64,000 bases of DNA from an uncultured Dehalococcoidia bacterium (GTDB taxonomy: Bacteria > Chloroflexota > Dehalococcoidia > Lucifugimonadales > UBA1123): NCBI GenBank assembly GCA_951812505.1, contig CATOSI010000002.1, positions 930,001-994,000 on the forward strand, read 5' to 3'. Made by a program: the position numbers and the translations under genes. The first letter of the stretch is position 1. The number at the start of each line of letters is the position of its first letter. The notes beneath the pieces were generated by a model. That model saw only the letters and a list, made by a program, of their open reading frames with translations. It was not told the DNA's origin and ran no database searches. Below, piece by piece: positions 51,701 through 61,099 of this stretch.

Positions 51701-52378
51701 CTACAGTGGCGAGAAGCCGAGGGTGCTGGTTGTCATTTGGCCGCGGGTGGCTTCGGCTTCGAGCATGGATTCGACGGCGCTGATGTTGCGGGAGTAGGGG
51801 AGCAGGAGGCGGACGAGTCCGTCGTGGCGCTGGCGGCAGGAGAAGGCGACTTCGGTGTCGCCGACTTTGTCCATTTCGCCGTAGCGCACGAAGCCCGCGA
51901 CTACCATGCGCAGGCGCAGGGCCGCGTTCCTGACTTCGCCCTCGCCCGAGACGCTGTAGGCGTACCCGGATTCGCTGGAGACGCCGGTGGTGGTGAGCAT
52001 GAGGGCGGACTTGGAGTCCTTGATGGTCATTGGGCCCTCGGGGTGGGTGAAGTCGGGGCTCTTGGTGACGGCCTGGGTGAGCAGGAACTTGACGGGACGC
52101 TCGTGGATCATGCCGCAGGGGAAGATGAGCTGGTTATCGGAGTCTTCGACCGGCACGAGGTTGCCGAGCCTGACCATCTGGTCGCGGATTTCGCGCAGAC
52201 GGTCCTGGATGCCCTCGGCCCTGCTGAAGCTCCAGACGGTGAGAACCCCTTCCTTCATATACAGGCCCACAGAGACGTTGTTGAAGTTGGTGTCCATGGG
52301 AACGAGTTCCATGCAGCTTCCGATTTCCTCGATTTTGCGGGCTACCTGTCCGCGTTGGGCGATGGCTGATTGGGTCAT
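51701..52378 (-). CDS. Conserved-looking protein of unknown function, 225 residues
   Basis: ATG 52378 follows AAGGA. The protein is soluble, with alternating strands and helices. Recognisable segments are VARKIEEIGSCMELVPMDTN, then VLTVWSFSRAEGIQDRLREI and ALRLRMVVAGFVRYGEMDKV, but I recognise no family. It sits 154 bases downstream of the homocysteine S-methyltransferase gene on the same strand and so may serve methionine or one-carbon metabolism. The intergenic part holds a CCCTCACCCCGAGGGAGAGG palindromic repeat. Confidence 0.65.
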   Translation of the reverse strand: MTQSAIAQRGQVARKIEEIGSCMELVPMDTNFNNVSVGLYMKEGVLTVWSFSRAEGIQDRLREIRDQMVRLGNLVPVEDSDNQLIFPCGMIHERPVKFLLTQAVTKSPDFTHPEGPMTIKDSKSALMLTTTGVSSESGYAYSVSGEGEVRNAALRLRMVVAGFVRYGEMDKVGDTEVAFSCRQRHDGLVRLLLPYSRNISAVESMLEAEATRGQMTTSTLGFSPL

Positions 52379-52532
52379 TGTGGAGTCCTTAGTTGTTAGT
52401 TTTCAGTAGTCAGTTCTTCGTTCTTAGTGACCAACGCCGAGGGAACTTCGCCCTCACCCCGAGGGAGAGGGGGCCTGCTGGCTGAAGTTCATAACCGACT
52501 GCATTTACCTACCCTTGTGAGCCCCTCGACGG

Positions 52533-53414
52533 TCATTTGACGGCGGCGCGGAGGGCACGGATGTGGTCGGGGCCGGTGCCGCAGCAGCCGCCGAGTATGT
52601 TGATGCCCATGTCGGCGAGGCGCTTGAAGCGTTCGGCCATGAAGTCGGGGGACTCGTTGTAGATGATCTGTCCATCCTTCATGTCGGGGATGCCGGCGTT
52701 GGAGTGGATGAGCATGAGATCGTCGTCCGCGGCGCGCATCTGCTCGGCGAGGTCTATCATGCGGTCAATGCCGTTGCCGCAGTTTGCGCCGACTACGTCC
52801 GCACCGGCTTCGCGGAGCTCGGCCGCGGCCCTTTCGGGGGTTACGCCCATCATGGTGAAGAACCCGCGGGGGCCGAGGTCGAAGACCATGGTGGCGAAGA
52901 CGGGCAGGGGAGTGTTGTCCTTGGCGGCCCGGATGCCGGTTATGGCCTCTTCGAGTGCCATCTGGGTCTCGATTAGAATGGCGTCGGCTCCGCCGTCGGC
53001 GAGGGCTGTTATCTGCTCGGCGAGGGCGTCGTACATATCGGACTCGCTGACGCCGTCGGGGAGGGGCTCCATCATCTCGCCGGTGGGTCCGACGGAACCG
53101 AGGACGTAGTGGTCGGAGTCGGGTTTCTGGGCGGCGGCGTGCTGGGCGGCGAGCGTGTTGAACTCGACGACCCTGTCGCCGTAGCCGTACTTCTTCTGCA
53201 TGTAGCGTGAGCAGCCGAATGAGTTGGTGAGGACCAGGTCGGAGCCGGAGTCGAAGTAGTCCTTGGCCATGCCTTGCACGACGTCGGGGTGGCTGGCGTT
53301 GAACTCCTCAGGGCAGCCGCCGGGTTCGAGTCCGCGCTGCTGGAGGTATGTGCCGGTGGCGCCGTCGGAGATGAGTAGCTCTCCGGCGCGGAGTCTTTCG
53401 AGTAGGGATGGCAT
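52533..53414 (-). CDS. Homocysteine S-methyltransferase family protein
   Basis: 293 residues, a TIM barrel that transfers a methyl group to homocysteine. The start SDGATGTYLQQRGL (16-29) and the zinc triad C212 (GANCGNG) and C277-C278 (GGCCGTGPDH) match the MetH N-terminal/BhmT/MmuM family. At this length it is a stand-alone enzyme like MmuM or BhmT-type proteins rather than MetH. The methyl donor may be S-methylmethionine, a betaine or a corrinoid protein. A 300-base leader upstream contains a motif shared with the first dehydrogenase. Confidence 0.9.
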   Translation of the reverse strand: MPSLLERLRAGELLISDGATGTYLQQRGLEPGGCPEEFNASHPDVVQGMAKDYFDSGSDLVLTNSFGCSRYMQKKYGYGDRVVEFNTLAAQHAAAQKPDSDHYVLGSVGPTGEMMEPLPDGVSESDMYDALAEQITALADGGADAILIETQMALEEAITGIRAAKDNTPLPVFATMVFDLGPRGFFTMMGVTPERAAAELREAGADVVGANCGNGIDRMIDLAEQMRAADDDLMLIHSNAGIPDMKDGQIIYNESPDFMAERFKRLADMGINILGGCCGTGPDHIRALRAAVK

Positions 53415-53718
53415 CTGGGAGTCGCCTTTCGGTTGAGAGTTGTCGGTTATCAGTTTTTAGTAGTTAGCATATAGTTTGGTTTATAGTTGCACTGGTGGGG
53501 TACAGGCGGGGCGCTGGTGAGGGTACAGGTGAAAAAGTCACCTGTTACCACCTGTTAGTCACCTGCGTTAGCTTTGGAGGTTTTTTCTCTCGCCTGCGAT
53601 TTTCCTATGATATAATCTGGTGTTTATGTTTGTTGGTTTGCGCCGCGGCTTACAATCATTAGTTTGTATGTTCGTATTGTAGCATGGTCGGAGGATGGGT
53701 GTATAGCAGGGCGATAGG
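53415..53718. other. Leader-like intergenic region sharing motif and ACCTGT repeats with 21.7-21.9 kb
   Basis: Read on the - strand toward the homocysteine methyltransferase: TACAAT in a 24-base motif (53682-53659, containing TACGAACATACAAACTAA), a GGCGC(A)AA ... ACATAAACACC block, and then TAACAGGTG repeated twice with one copy inverted. The last forms a hairpin ACAGGTGA/TCACCTGT with loop CTTTT (53528-53555 region). Order and spacing match 21729-21935 upstream of the dehydrogenase. A TATAAT facing the other way lies at about 53611. Confidence 0.5.
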
Positions 53719-54060
53719 CTATGGGTTGGCCCAGTGGTCAATGGCGCCGGGGGTGGGATCGCGGCGGCCCTGGCGGTGGAGGTCGCGGATGCGGGCTACG
53801 AAGTCGTCGGGGAAGTTGTCGTTCAGGCGGGCGGCGAGGGCGTCGGCGGCCTCGGTGGCGGAGCCTTCGGCGTCGGTGTATTCTCCCCATTCCCAGGCCA
53901 TGAGGTATTCGTCGGCGCCTGCTGAGCCGTCGAACAGGGCGACGGCGTCAACGCCCTGCTGAAAGCGGGGGTCGAGCTGGCGTGAGACGACGCCGTCATC
54001 GTCGAGGGCCTGGACCTGGACGGGGACTTCTTTCCAGTACATTATGCGGACTTGGGTCAT
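53719..54060 (-). CDS. Virulence-factor domain protein (PF13769-type)
   Basis: 113 residues from ATG 54060 (MTQVRIMYWKEVPVQVQALD). The YWKEVPVQVQA start, LDPRFQQGVDAVAL and YLMAWEWGEY are the usual features of the small family annotated as virulence factor. Despite the name it is widespread in non-pathogens and tends to lie near corrinoid/folate methyl-transfer genes. Here homocysteine S-methyltransferase is the next gene on the same strand, which supports a link with one-carbon metabolism; this is inference. Confidence 0.75.
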   Translation of the reverse strand: MTQVRIMYWKEVPVQVQALDDDGVVSRQLDPRFQQGVDAVALFDGSAGADEYLMAWEWGEYTDAEGSATEAADALAARLNDNFPDDFVARIRDLHRQGRRDPTPGAIDHWANP

Positions 54061-54150
54061 CATCAATTAGAGATTTGGAATTATGGATTAAGAGTTGATG
54101 CGTTTGTGGCATTGTAGCGTGGATGGGGAGAATGTGCGATTATGCGCGGG

Positions 54151-54325
54151 GTTTGTCAGAATCAGGATGTTCGCGATGTTGGGATGAACGGGATGGATTT
54201 TGGGGAATATTGATGATTGCCTATACATATATATAGGGGCGGGGTTTGTCGGGAGCAGGATTTTCTGGACGTATTGGATGTACAGGATCGTCTTTTGTCA
54301 GAATCAGGATTTACAGGATGGGATG
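54151..54325. repeat. Dispersed repeat family D, three degenerate copies
   Basis: Within the 340-base gap between the virulence-factor and hydrolase genes, TTTGTCAGAATCAGGATGTT (54152), GTTTGTCGGGAGCAGGATTT (54244) and TTTTGTCAGAATCAGGATTT (54294) head three copies, each followed by CAGGATG/GGGATG-like bases. Another copy is at 56404. The rest of the gap is G-rich with no reading frame. The element is a known style of intergenic repeat. Confidence 0.6.
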
Positions 54326-54406
54326 GTTGGATAGAGAGGTTGTTTGGGGATTTGGTGAAGATTGGGGAGAGTTAAGAGAGTTCAGAGATGAATTGGAGGC
54401 GATGTG

Positions 54407-55267
54407 ATGGCGTATGCGAGTGTGAAGGGGGTTAATCTATATTATGAGGAGCACGGGAGCGGGTATCCGCTGGTGTGGAGTCATGAGTTTGCGGGGGACT
54501 ATCGCTCGTGGAAGCCGCAGGTGCAGTTTTTCAGCCGGCGGTACCGGGTGATCACGTATAACGCGCGGGGATATCCGCCGTCGGATGTGCCGGAGAGCCT
54601 GGACGATTATACGCAGGAACAGGCGGTGGACGACCTGCAAGGGTTGCTCGAACACCTGAATATAGAGCGGGCGCACATCGGGGGGCTCTCGATGGGCGGG
54701 AATGTGGCGCTGAATTTCGGTCTGACGTACCCGGAGATGGCGAGGTCGCTGATCGTGGCGGGGACGGGGTCGGGCTCTACTGACGTGGAGCCGTTCAGAC
54801 GGAATGTGAACGCGCGGGCTGACGTGATGCGCGCGGGCGGGATGGAGGCGATGGGGGACTATCTGAACAGCGGGACGCGGGTTCAGCTTCTTCGCAAGGA
54901 CCCGGTGGGGTACGAGGAGTTCAGGCAGGGGTTCCTGGAGCACTCGCCGATTGGGTCGGCTTCGACGTTCGCGGGGATCCAGGGTCGGAGGCCGCCGATC
55001 TTCGACCTGGAGGACAGGATGCGGGCGCTGGATGTGCCGACGCTGATTATGACGGGGGACGAGGATGAGCCGTGCATCGAGCCGAGCGTGTTCATGAAGC
55101 GGTGCATACCGAGGTCGGGACTGGTGATGATGCCTCAGGCTGGGCACGCTATCAACCTGGAGGACCCGGACGTGTTCAACCGGATCGTGCTGGACTTTCT
55201 GACGGCTGTGGAGCAGGGGTCGTGGGCGACGCGGGAGTGGGGGGATGAGTCGGGGGCGCTGATTTGA
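54407..55267 (+). CDS. Alpha/beta hydrolase
   Basis: ATG 54407 follows GGAGG at good spacing. 286 residues with the full hydrolase scaffold: VNLYYEEHGSGYPLVWSHEF, oxyanion region, the nucleophile Ser95 in GLSMGG, an acidic residue in MTGDEDEP and the catalytic His in AGHAINLE. A cap region lies between strands 6 and 7. Members hydrolyse esters, lactones or C-C bonds, such as 3-oxoadipate enol-lactone. Its stop overlaps the start of the CoxE-like gene by four bases, so they are translated together. Confidence 0.9.
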   Translation: MAYASVKGVNLYYEEHGSGYPLVWSHEFAGDYRSWKPQVQFFSRRYRVITYNARGYPPSDVPESLDDYTQEQAVDDLQGLLEHLNIERAHIGGLSMGGNVALNFGLTYPEMARSLIVAGTGSGSTDVEPFRRNVNARADVMRAGGMEAMGDYLNSGTRVQLLRKDPVGYEEFRQGFLEHSPIGSASTFAGIQGRRPPIFDLEDRMRALDVPTLIMTGDEDEPCIEPSVFMKRCIPRSGLVMMPQAGHAINLEDPDVFNRIVLDFLTAVEQGSWATREWGDESGALI

Positions 55268-56400
55268 ACGGTGACTATGATTTCGTTGCGCATCTGACGC
55301 GGTTCTGCCGGGCGCTGCGGGGGCATGGGCTGCTGGTGGGTCCGCAGGAGACGGCGGACGCTATTCAGGCGGTGGAGCGCGCGGGGCTGATGTCGGAGGC
55401 GCGGATATACTGGTCGCTTCGGACGCTGCTGGTGTCGCGTCGGGAGCAGCTTCGGACTTTCGACCGACTTTTCTACCAGTTCTGGAATTTCGAGCCGGTG
55501 TCGCCGCGTCCTGAGCCGGACGGGGGGCCGAAGACGAGTTTCGGGCAGACGCGCACGGTCGGGCGGCTGCCGCGCGGCCTCGGTGTGCCGGAGGACGATC
55601 CCGACTCGAAGGACACGGTAATCCAGTTGATAAGGACTGGCGCGAGTGCGCACCATGCGACGGGCGGGCGGGACCTGTCGTCGCTGTCGGAGGGGGAGGA
55701 CGTGTCGGAGATCCAGCGGATAGCGGCGCGGATGGTGCGCGCGCTGGCGTCGAGGCCGGGGCGTCGTCGGAAGAGGCACAGGCGTCGCGGCGTCCCGGAC
55801 CTGCGGGGCGCGATGCGGCTGAGTCTTTCGACGGGCGGCGACGCGATTCGGATTCCGCGTCTGCGGCGGGTACACCGGACTCCGAGGCTTCTGTTGCTCC
55901 TGGACGTGAGCGGCTCGATGGACAGGCACGCGCGGCTGATGCTGAGGCTGGCGCACGCGGTGGGACAGCAGACGGGCAGGGTGGAGACGTTCGCGTTCAG
56001 CACGGCGATTACGCGGATTACGCGGGCGCTGTCGGCTCCGAATTTCGACGAGGCGCTGTTCAGGGCGGGCAGGGCGGTGGAGCACTGGTCGGGCGGGACG
56101 CGGATCGGGGAGAGCCTACACGTTATCAATAGTATGTATGAGCACCTGGAGGACAGGTTCACGACGGTGTTTCTGCTGAGCGACGGTTGGGAGACGGGAG
56201 ACCCGGGACGGCTGGCGCGTGAGCTTTCGCGGATGCGGCTGAGGGTGCGGGGGCTGATATGGCTGAATCCGCTGGCGGGGACTGAGGATTTCGAGCCGCT
56301 GGCGCGGGGTCTGCAGGCGGCGATGCCGTATGTTGACCATTTCGTTCCGGCCGGGGATGTGGAGGGGTTGAGGAGGCTGCCCGGGTTGTTGAGGAGGTAG
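55264..56400 (+). CDS. CoxE-like VWA domain protein
   Basis: TTG 55264 overlaps the TGA of the hydrolase gene. 378 residues. FVAHLTRFCRALRGHGLLVG at the start is the usual CoxE N-terminal helix. A basic stretch GRRRKRHRRRG (166-176) separates it from the VWA domain with an intact MIDAS DVSGSMD (214-220) and GTRIGESL. CoxE proteins work with a MoxR-type AAA+ ATPase (CoxD) in metal insertion into molybdenum CO dehydrogenases or similar. No MoxR or cox structural gene lies here, so the target is unknown. Confidence 0.85.
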   Translation: MNGDYDFVAHLTRFCRALRGHGLLVGPQETADAIQAVERAGLMSEARIYWSLRTLLVSRREQLRTFDRLFYQFWNFEPVSPRPEPDGGPKTSFGQTRTVGRLPRGLGVPEDDPDSKDTVIQLIRTGASAHHATGGRDLSSLSEGEDVSEIQRIAARMVRALASRPGRRRKRHRRRGVPDLRGAMRLSLSTGGDAIRIPRLRRVHRTPRLLLLLDVSGSMDRHARLMLRLAHAVGQQTGRVETFAFSTAITRITRALSAPNFDEALFRAGRAVEHWSGGTRIGESLHVINSMYEHLEDRFTTVFLLSDGWETGDPGRLARELSRMRLRVRGLIWLNPLAGTEDFEPLARGLQAAMPYVDHFVPAGDVEGLRRLPGLLRR

Positions 56401-57046
56401 GGGTCTGTCAGAATCGGGATTTGCAGGATGATGGGATGAATATGATGTGTCGCCTGGGAGAGGATATACGGGATGTGGGCGCCGGGTTCTGGTGGTTTGG
56501 GGATGCGGGGGAATGGAAGCCGGGTTTGGTGGATTTTTGGGAAGCGGACAAGGTTTTTGATTATATGATGTATTGGATATATGGATTGGCGGAAAAGAGA
56601 ACTCAGGGGCTAGTGAAGTGGGTACGTGTAGTGTGATAGCATGGGCTTCCAGTATGGCGGAAGGAGCCTGTCAAAAGGGGGTGACCGGGTGCGAGTCGGG
56701 TGGCGAAATACGCCGTCACGAGGATTGGTAAATCATTGACATTGGGTTTAGCCTTCTGTATAGTTTTTTTCGGATTTGTAGGCTTCCATGCCGTGCGGCA
56801 TGGGCGCGTCCTATTATAATCAAGCGGAATAATCAGTAGTTCTTGCAGACAGGGAAGCGTGAGCAGTGCGCCAACCGGAAATAATCTCAAATACATATGG
56901 GCACTCCCGTTTCTTCAGTATGCCGCTCATGCAGAGCGGACCGTCGCCTCCGGCCCCGCCAGAATTGGATGGGTCGAGGGGTGTTTTGGCAGATATAAGT
57001 CACCTCTCTACAAACCAGTACCCAGAATCTTTTAGGGGGTTAGGAA
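56401..57046. other. Long intergenic region upstream of the surface protein
   Basis: 646 bases without a credible gene. It opens with a family D repeat (TCTGTCAGAATCGGGATTTG at 56404) and a degenerate second copy near 56460. A 71-codon open frame there is repeat-derived. A strong promoter is at 56736-56764. Downstream is a hairpin CCATGCCG/CGGCATGG around 56787-56804, then TATTATAAT. The part from 56800 is a probable 5' leader of the surface protein. Confidence 0.5.
56736..56764 (+). promoter_or_regulatory. Near-consensus sigma-70-type promoter
   Basis: TTGACA (56736-56741), 17-base spacer, TATAGT (56759-56764) followed by a T-run. It points to the 1346-residue surface protein whose GTG is about 280 bases away, so the leader would be long and contains the CCATGCCG hairpin. 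Confidence 0.6.
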
Positions 57047-60000
57047 GTGAAAAATAAGTTTGGGTTCATACCCATTGTCTTACCAGTACTAGTCATGGTC
57101 CTGATAATAGGGCTAATCAATATGACGGGCCCGCAGAACGCGCAGGCGCAGACGCCAAACCCGGCGGAAATAGTGATCACGTTCCTGGGCTCGAATGCCG
57201 CCAATGGGGCGGTAGATGCCGATTACCAGGGAATCGTCGACGACACCGACACCACCGACGGTGTCACGGATAGCGTGACGAGGACGTTGAATCTGTCTCC
57301 GCCTGAGGACTACAGGCTGGACGACATCGAAGTTCTCGTCCAGACTCAGTCCATCAGGATAGTTGCGGCAACGTCGGATGGCGAGGTCTCGCTGAACGGT
57401 GTGAAGTTAATTGAGGGCGGCGATGCCACAGCGGAAAATGTTCGTGTTCTCCAGCTGGTCGAGGGATCGAACGACTTGGTATTTACGGCCTTCGACGACG
57501 CTCAGAACCAGACCACCCACAGGGTCAAGATCATACGCCAGCGGAGTTCAGCGCCCGAGTTCGTGAGCGATCGGATCGCGGCGGAGTCGCCCTGGTACTT
57601 CCTGATCAACACGACGACCAACCCGGACATCCCGCTTCCGTACGCAACGGGCGGCAATGGGACTCGGAACTACACGCTGTACGGCGTAGAGCCGGGCGGC
57701 AATCTGACCACGAACCTGCCCGAGGGTTTCAGTTCCAGCACCCCTCTACATGAGGCAGGCGCTTCGCCCAGCACGCTCAACAACCTTCCGGCCTGTACCG
57801 ATGCTCCGTGTTCAGGCTGGCTGTATGACAGTGAAGCTGGTACCCCTCGCGGGCCGAAACTGCGCGACGGCAGCGACCTTGCGCAGAGCCACTTCAGGTT
57901 TGTGGTAACGGACTCGGACGGCGTTGATACTGCTGCGGACATGGACACGATCGAGTTCTCGGTCATAGTCGTGCGCTACCCGCACCAGATACCGGGCCGA
58001 CCCGGAGCTCCGGGCACGGATCCGGCGGAGGAGCCGGGGCCGATAACGGACATAATAGTCAGTTACGACGCCAGCAATTCGGAGTATGGCTCCGACCTTC
58101 GTGCCTATGTAGGGCCTCCGGCAATTACCGGAGGTGAAGACAGCGGCAGCATCGAGCGTATGAGCGATACGCAGTTGCCGGCGCTTTCTCCCGACTTCCA
58201 CAAGGACACCAATTCCTACCTGGTAACGGTGCCGACGGACGTACGGCAGGTTGATATCGCCGCGGTTGCGACCAGCACCGTAAAGTCGGTTTCGATCAAC
58301 AGAATTATAGATAGCACTCCTGACGCTAACGTGCCGTCGGATGATGACGATGAGTCGGAAGACGTCGAGGCCGGATACCAGGCGCACGAAGTGACCGGCC
58401 TGAGGATAGGCCGACAGGAGCGCGGATCGGTAAACGCCGACAACAACATCTACGACGTGGTTGTCGTAGATGCGGACGGCAACACGATGACCTACAAGAT
58501 AAACGTGGTGCGCGAGATAGACACTGCGCCCGTGTTCGCAGACGACAGCAAGCTGTACCTCGACTACTTCGAGGGAATAGATGCCGATATGATGCTGCCG
58601 GCCGCGACCGATACGAGCGGTAACGGCACGTCCACCGACCGCAGGTACGTCCTGGAGCGGACCGGCCAGCAGGCGCCTGACACGGCAGTGTTCCTGGGTC
58701 TGTGTATCACCGCAGACGCTGCGGCGACCGACTGCACGGATGCAGCGACCACCACGAACGACACGTCAACCGCGCGCCTTCTGGGTACTCCTCAGTTGGA
58801 CACCGGCGCCACGGACACCCGCCCGTCGGACCGGTCGCAGGTGCTTGCCAGGCTGTCGGTGCATGACAGCGACAAGAACACGACGACCGCCGGTCGCGTA
58901 AACAGAGAGGCCGGAGAGATAGACTTCAAGGACGTGGACGAACTGGATATCCAGTTCCAGGTCTGGAGAGACGTTTCGCTCGAGTCGGTGACGGTCGGAG
59001 GAGTTGGAGCAACAGCGGACACGACCCTGGGTGAGAAGTCCACCGAGGTCAACGAGAAGAACTGGGACGGCCAGGGATTCCTGTCGTACCACTACGACGA
59101 TGATGACGTGGACTACACGTTCCCGCTGCCCTACGGTTCCACTTCGACAACCATTTCCGTGGGTCTGAGGGACGATGCGCCTGATGGAACCGCGAGTTCG
59201 ACGATCATGTCTCCTCACGACGAGGACGCCGACGACACCGTTGACGGTTACCAGATTGACGGACTGCAGCCTGGCGACAACGACGTGGTCATCAGCGTGC
59301 AGAACGGTGCGGTCGAAGCGCGGCACACGATCAACGTGTACGTGCAGCCACTGGTGGCGAGCGCACTCGAGGTGAGCGTTGAAGAAGACCTCCGTTCCCC
59401 GGACAAGTCCGAGATCGGTGATCTTATCGTGCTGACGCCGGTGTTCGATTCCATGGAAACGAGCTACACGGCGACCGTGGAGAACTACATCAGCGAGGTG
59501 AGGATCAAGGCCACACCTATGCCTCTGACCATTGACGCCACAGCCGTGGAAGTCCTGATCAACACCATCAGGGTTTCGCCGACCGATGGCGAGTCGTTCG
59601 ACCTTTACACCGGTCAGAACGATATCGAAGTCAAGGTGAGACACAACGGTGTCGAAGAAATCTATGATCTCGTCATTACCCGCAGGGGTGACGAGGCCCC
59701 GGCGTTCGACGGCACGGTTGATGTCGAAGACGCCTATGAGGTCGGCAAGCCGCTCATGATCGAGCTGCCGCTGGCCGAGGGCGGAAACGGAATGCTCGAC
59801 TACACGATAAATGAGAACGACCTGGCACTGTACAGCCTGGACTACGTAGAGACGACGGATACTACGACCGATGAGGCAACCGGGGTCATGTATTCTGACT
59901 CGGTGATCAAGGCCGTAATAATGGGTACTTCCACGCTATCGCAGGGTTCGAAGGCGTACATACCGGTGACATACACGGTGCATGACGACGACAGCAACCG

Positions 60001-61087
60001 CGCTTCGACGGACATGGACACGCGCAGCTTCACGCTGGTACTGACGACTGAAGACCTGTCGGTGGTTACGCAGCCCGATCCCAACCAGCCGGCGACTTAC
60101 CCGCCTGGACAGGGCCCGGACACGCTGAAGGACCTGGTCGTAACGTACATGCAGGACTCTTCGGGTAGCCTGACCAAGACTGCCGAACTGGAACCTGCAT
60201 TCGACCCACAGAATCCTGGGCCGTACATGGTCGTGGTACCTCCGGACTATAGCGACGTGACCGTAACCGCGACGCCTTCGGACGACGCGGCGGCCATCAC
60301 GCTGAACCAGCTGAGCATCAACAGCGGCGTCAAGGTGGACCTGCCGAACCCGGCAACCATCAGGGTTACCGCTGCTGACGAGAGCAGCTACATGGAATAC
60401 AGGTTGCAGATCTCGCCGAGAACCGACACAGACCCGACGTTCGGCGCCGCGGCCAACTACAGGGACCGAGAGGTTGTCGTGCTTCGCAGCGTGGCGATGA
60501 CCGAGATAGTGTTCCCTGAGGCCTCCGGTGGAAACGGCGACCTGACTTACACGCTGGAAGACAGTAATGGACTAGTTCCGGCCGGACTGTCGTTCGACGA
60601 GGAGACGCGCACGCTGTCCGGTACGCCGAGAATCTCCGGCGCGGCGAATAGGGTCGAGTACTCGATGACCTACAACGCGACGGACGAGAACGGCGACGGC
60701 GCAAGCGATCCGATCATGTTCACGCTGACGGTCTGCGACGGCTGCGACCCGACGGACCCGCCTGGTGAGGAGCCGAACCCCGGTGCGACGCCGATAGATC
60801 TGGCAGTCAGCATGAGCAGCGACGGTATGTCCGCCGTGCTCAGCTGGAGGCCTGGCGACGACGCGACGAACCAGGTGGTAGTGGCGCTTGACCCGAGCGA
60901 CCTGCTGGCATCCGCCATAGCGACGTTCATGGAGCTTGACGCTGAGGCCAACAGCCATACCATCAGCGGTCTGACCGCAGGTGTAAACTACATCTACATC
61001 GTGCTTGGTTACGATGCCGACGGCAACTACAAGGACGCCAGCGGTAACCTTTACGCGGCCAGGTATGTGATGATGGAAGGCAACTAG
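57047..61087 (+). CDS. Large exported repeat protein with cadherin-like/Ig-like domains
   Basis: GTG 57047 follows GGGGG. 1346 residues. The signal peptide MKNKFGFIPIVLPVLVMVLI runs to about AQAQ (36). The rest is a string of beta-sandwich modules of two types. One contains EVLVQTQSIRIVA... / VEVLINTIRVSPTDGES-type cadherin-like units with VRxNGxEExxxLxITR ends; the other has LPxATGGNGTRNYTL, LPLAEGGNGMLDYTI, FPEASGGNGDLTYTL, a He_PIG-like Ig fold that ends in LSGTPR. The C-terminus has a fibronectin-like unit (AVLSWRPGDD). The protein is acidic, Asp/Thr-rich and presumably surface-attached. It probably mediates adhesion or forms a surface layer; no anchor signal is evident. Confidence 0.85.
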   Translation: MKNKFGFIPIVLPVLVMVLIIGLINMTGPQNAQAQTPNPAEIVITFLGSNAANGAVDADYQGIVDDTDTTDGVTDSVTRTLNLSPPEDYRLDDIEVLVQTQSIRIVAATSDGEVSLNGVKLIEGGDATAENVRVLQLVEGSNDLVFTAFDDAQNQTTHRVKIIRQRSSAPEFVSDRIAAESPWYFLINTTTNPDIPLPYATGGNGTRNYTLYGVEPGGNLTTNLPEGFSSSTPLHEAGASPSTLNNLPACTDAPCSGWLYDSEAGTPRGPKLRDGSDLAQSHFRFVVTDSDGVDTAADMDTIEFSVIVVRYPHQIPGRPGAPGTDPAEEPGPITDIIVSYDASNSEYGSDLRAYVGPPAITGGEDSGSIERMSDTQLPALSPDFHKDTNSYLVTVPTDVRQVDIAAVATSTVKSVSINRIIDSTPDANVPSDDDDESEDVEAGYQAHEVTGLRIGRQERGSVNADNNIYDVVVVDADGNTMTYKINVVREIDTAPVFADDSKLYLDYFEGIDADMMLPAATDTSGNGTSTDRRYVLERTGQQAPDTAVFLGLCITADAAATDCTDAATTTNDTSTARLLGTPQLDTGATDTRPSDRSQVLARLSVHDSDKNTTTAGRVNREAGEIDFKDVDELDIQFQVWRDVSLESVTVGGVGATADTTLGEKSTEVNEKNWDGQGFLSYHYDDDDVDYTFPLPYGSTSTTISVGLRDDAPDGTASSTIMSPHDEDADDTVDGYQIDGLQPGDNDVVISVQNGAVEARHTINVYVQPLVASALEVSVEEDLRSPDKSEIGDLIVLTPVFDSMETSYTATVENYISEVRIKATPMPLTIDATAVEVLINTIRVSPTDGESFDLYTGQNDIEVKVRHNGVEEIYDLVITRRGDEAPAFDGTVDVEDAYEVGKPLMIELPLAEGGNGMLDYTINENDLALYSLDYVETTDTTTDEATGVMYSDSVIKAVIMGTSTLSQGSKAYIPVTYTVHDDDSNRASTDMDTRSFTLVLTTEDLSVVTQPDPNQPATYPPGQGPDTLKDLVVTYMQDSSGSLTKTAELEPAFDPQNPGPYMVVVPPDYSDVTVTATPSDDAAAITLNQLSINSGVKVDLPNPATIRVTAADESSYMEYRLQISPRTDTDPTFGAAANYRDREVVVLRSVAMTEIVFPEASGGNGDLTYTLEDSNGLVPAGLSFDEETRTLSGTPRISGAANRVEYSMTYNATDENGDGASDPIMFTLTVCDGCDPTDPPGEEPNPGATPIDLAVSMSSDGMSAVLSWRPGDDATNQVVVALDPSDLLASAIATFMELDAEANSHTISGLTAGVNYIYIVLGYDADGNYKDASGNLYAARYVMMEGN

Positions 61088-61099
61088 AGTAGAATAGGC

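Noticed and set aside
56421-56636. 71-codon + strand frame
   Set aside because: It starts inside a family D repeat, has repeat-like Met/Gly/Trp-rich sequence and no ribosome site or similarity.
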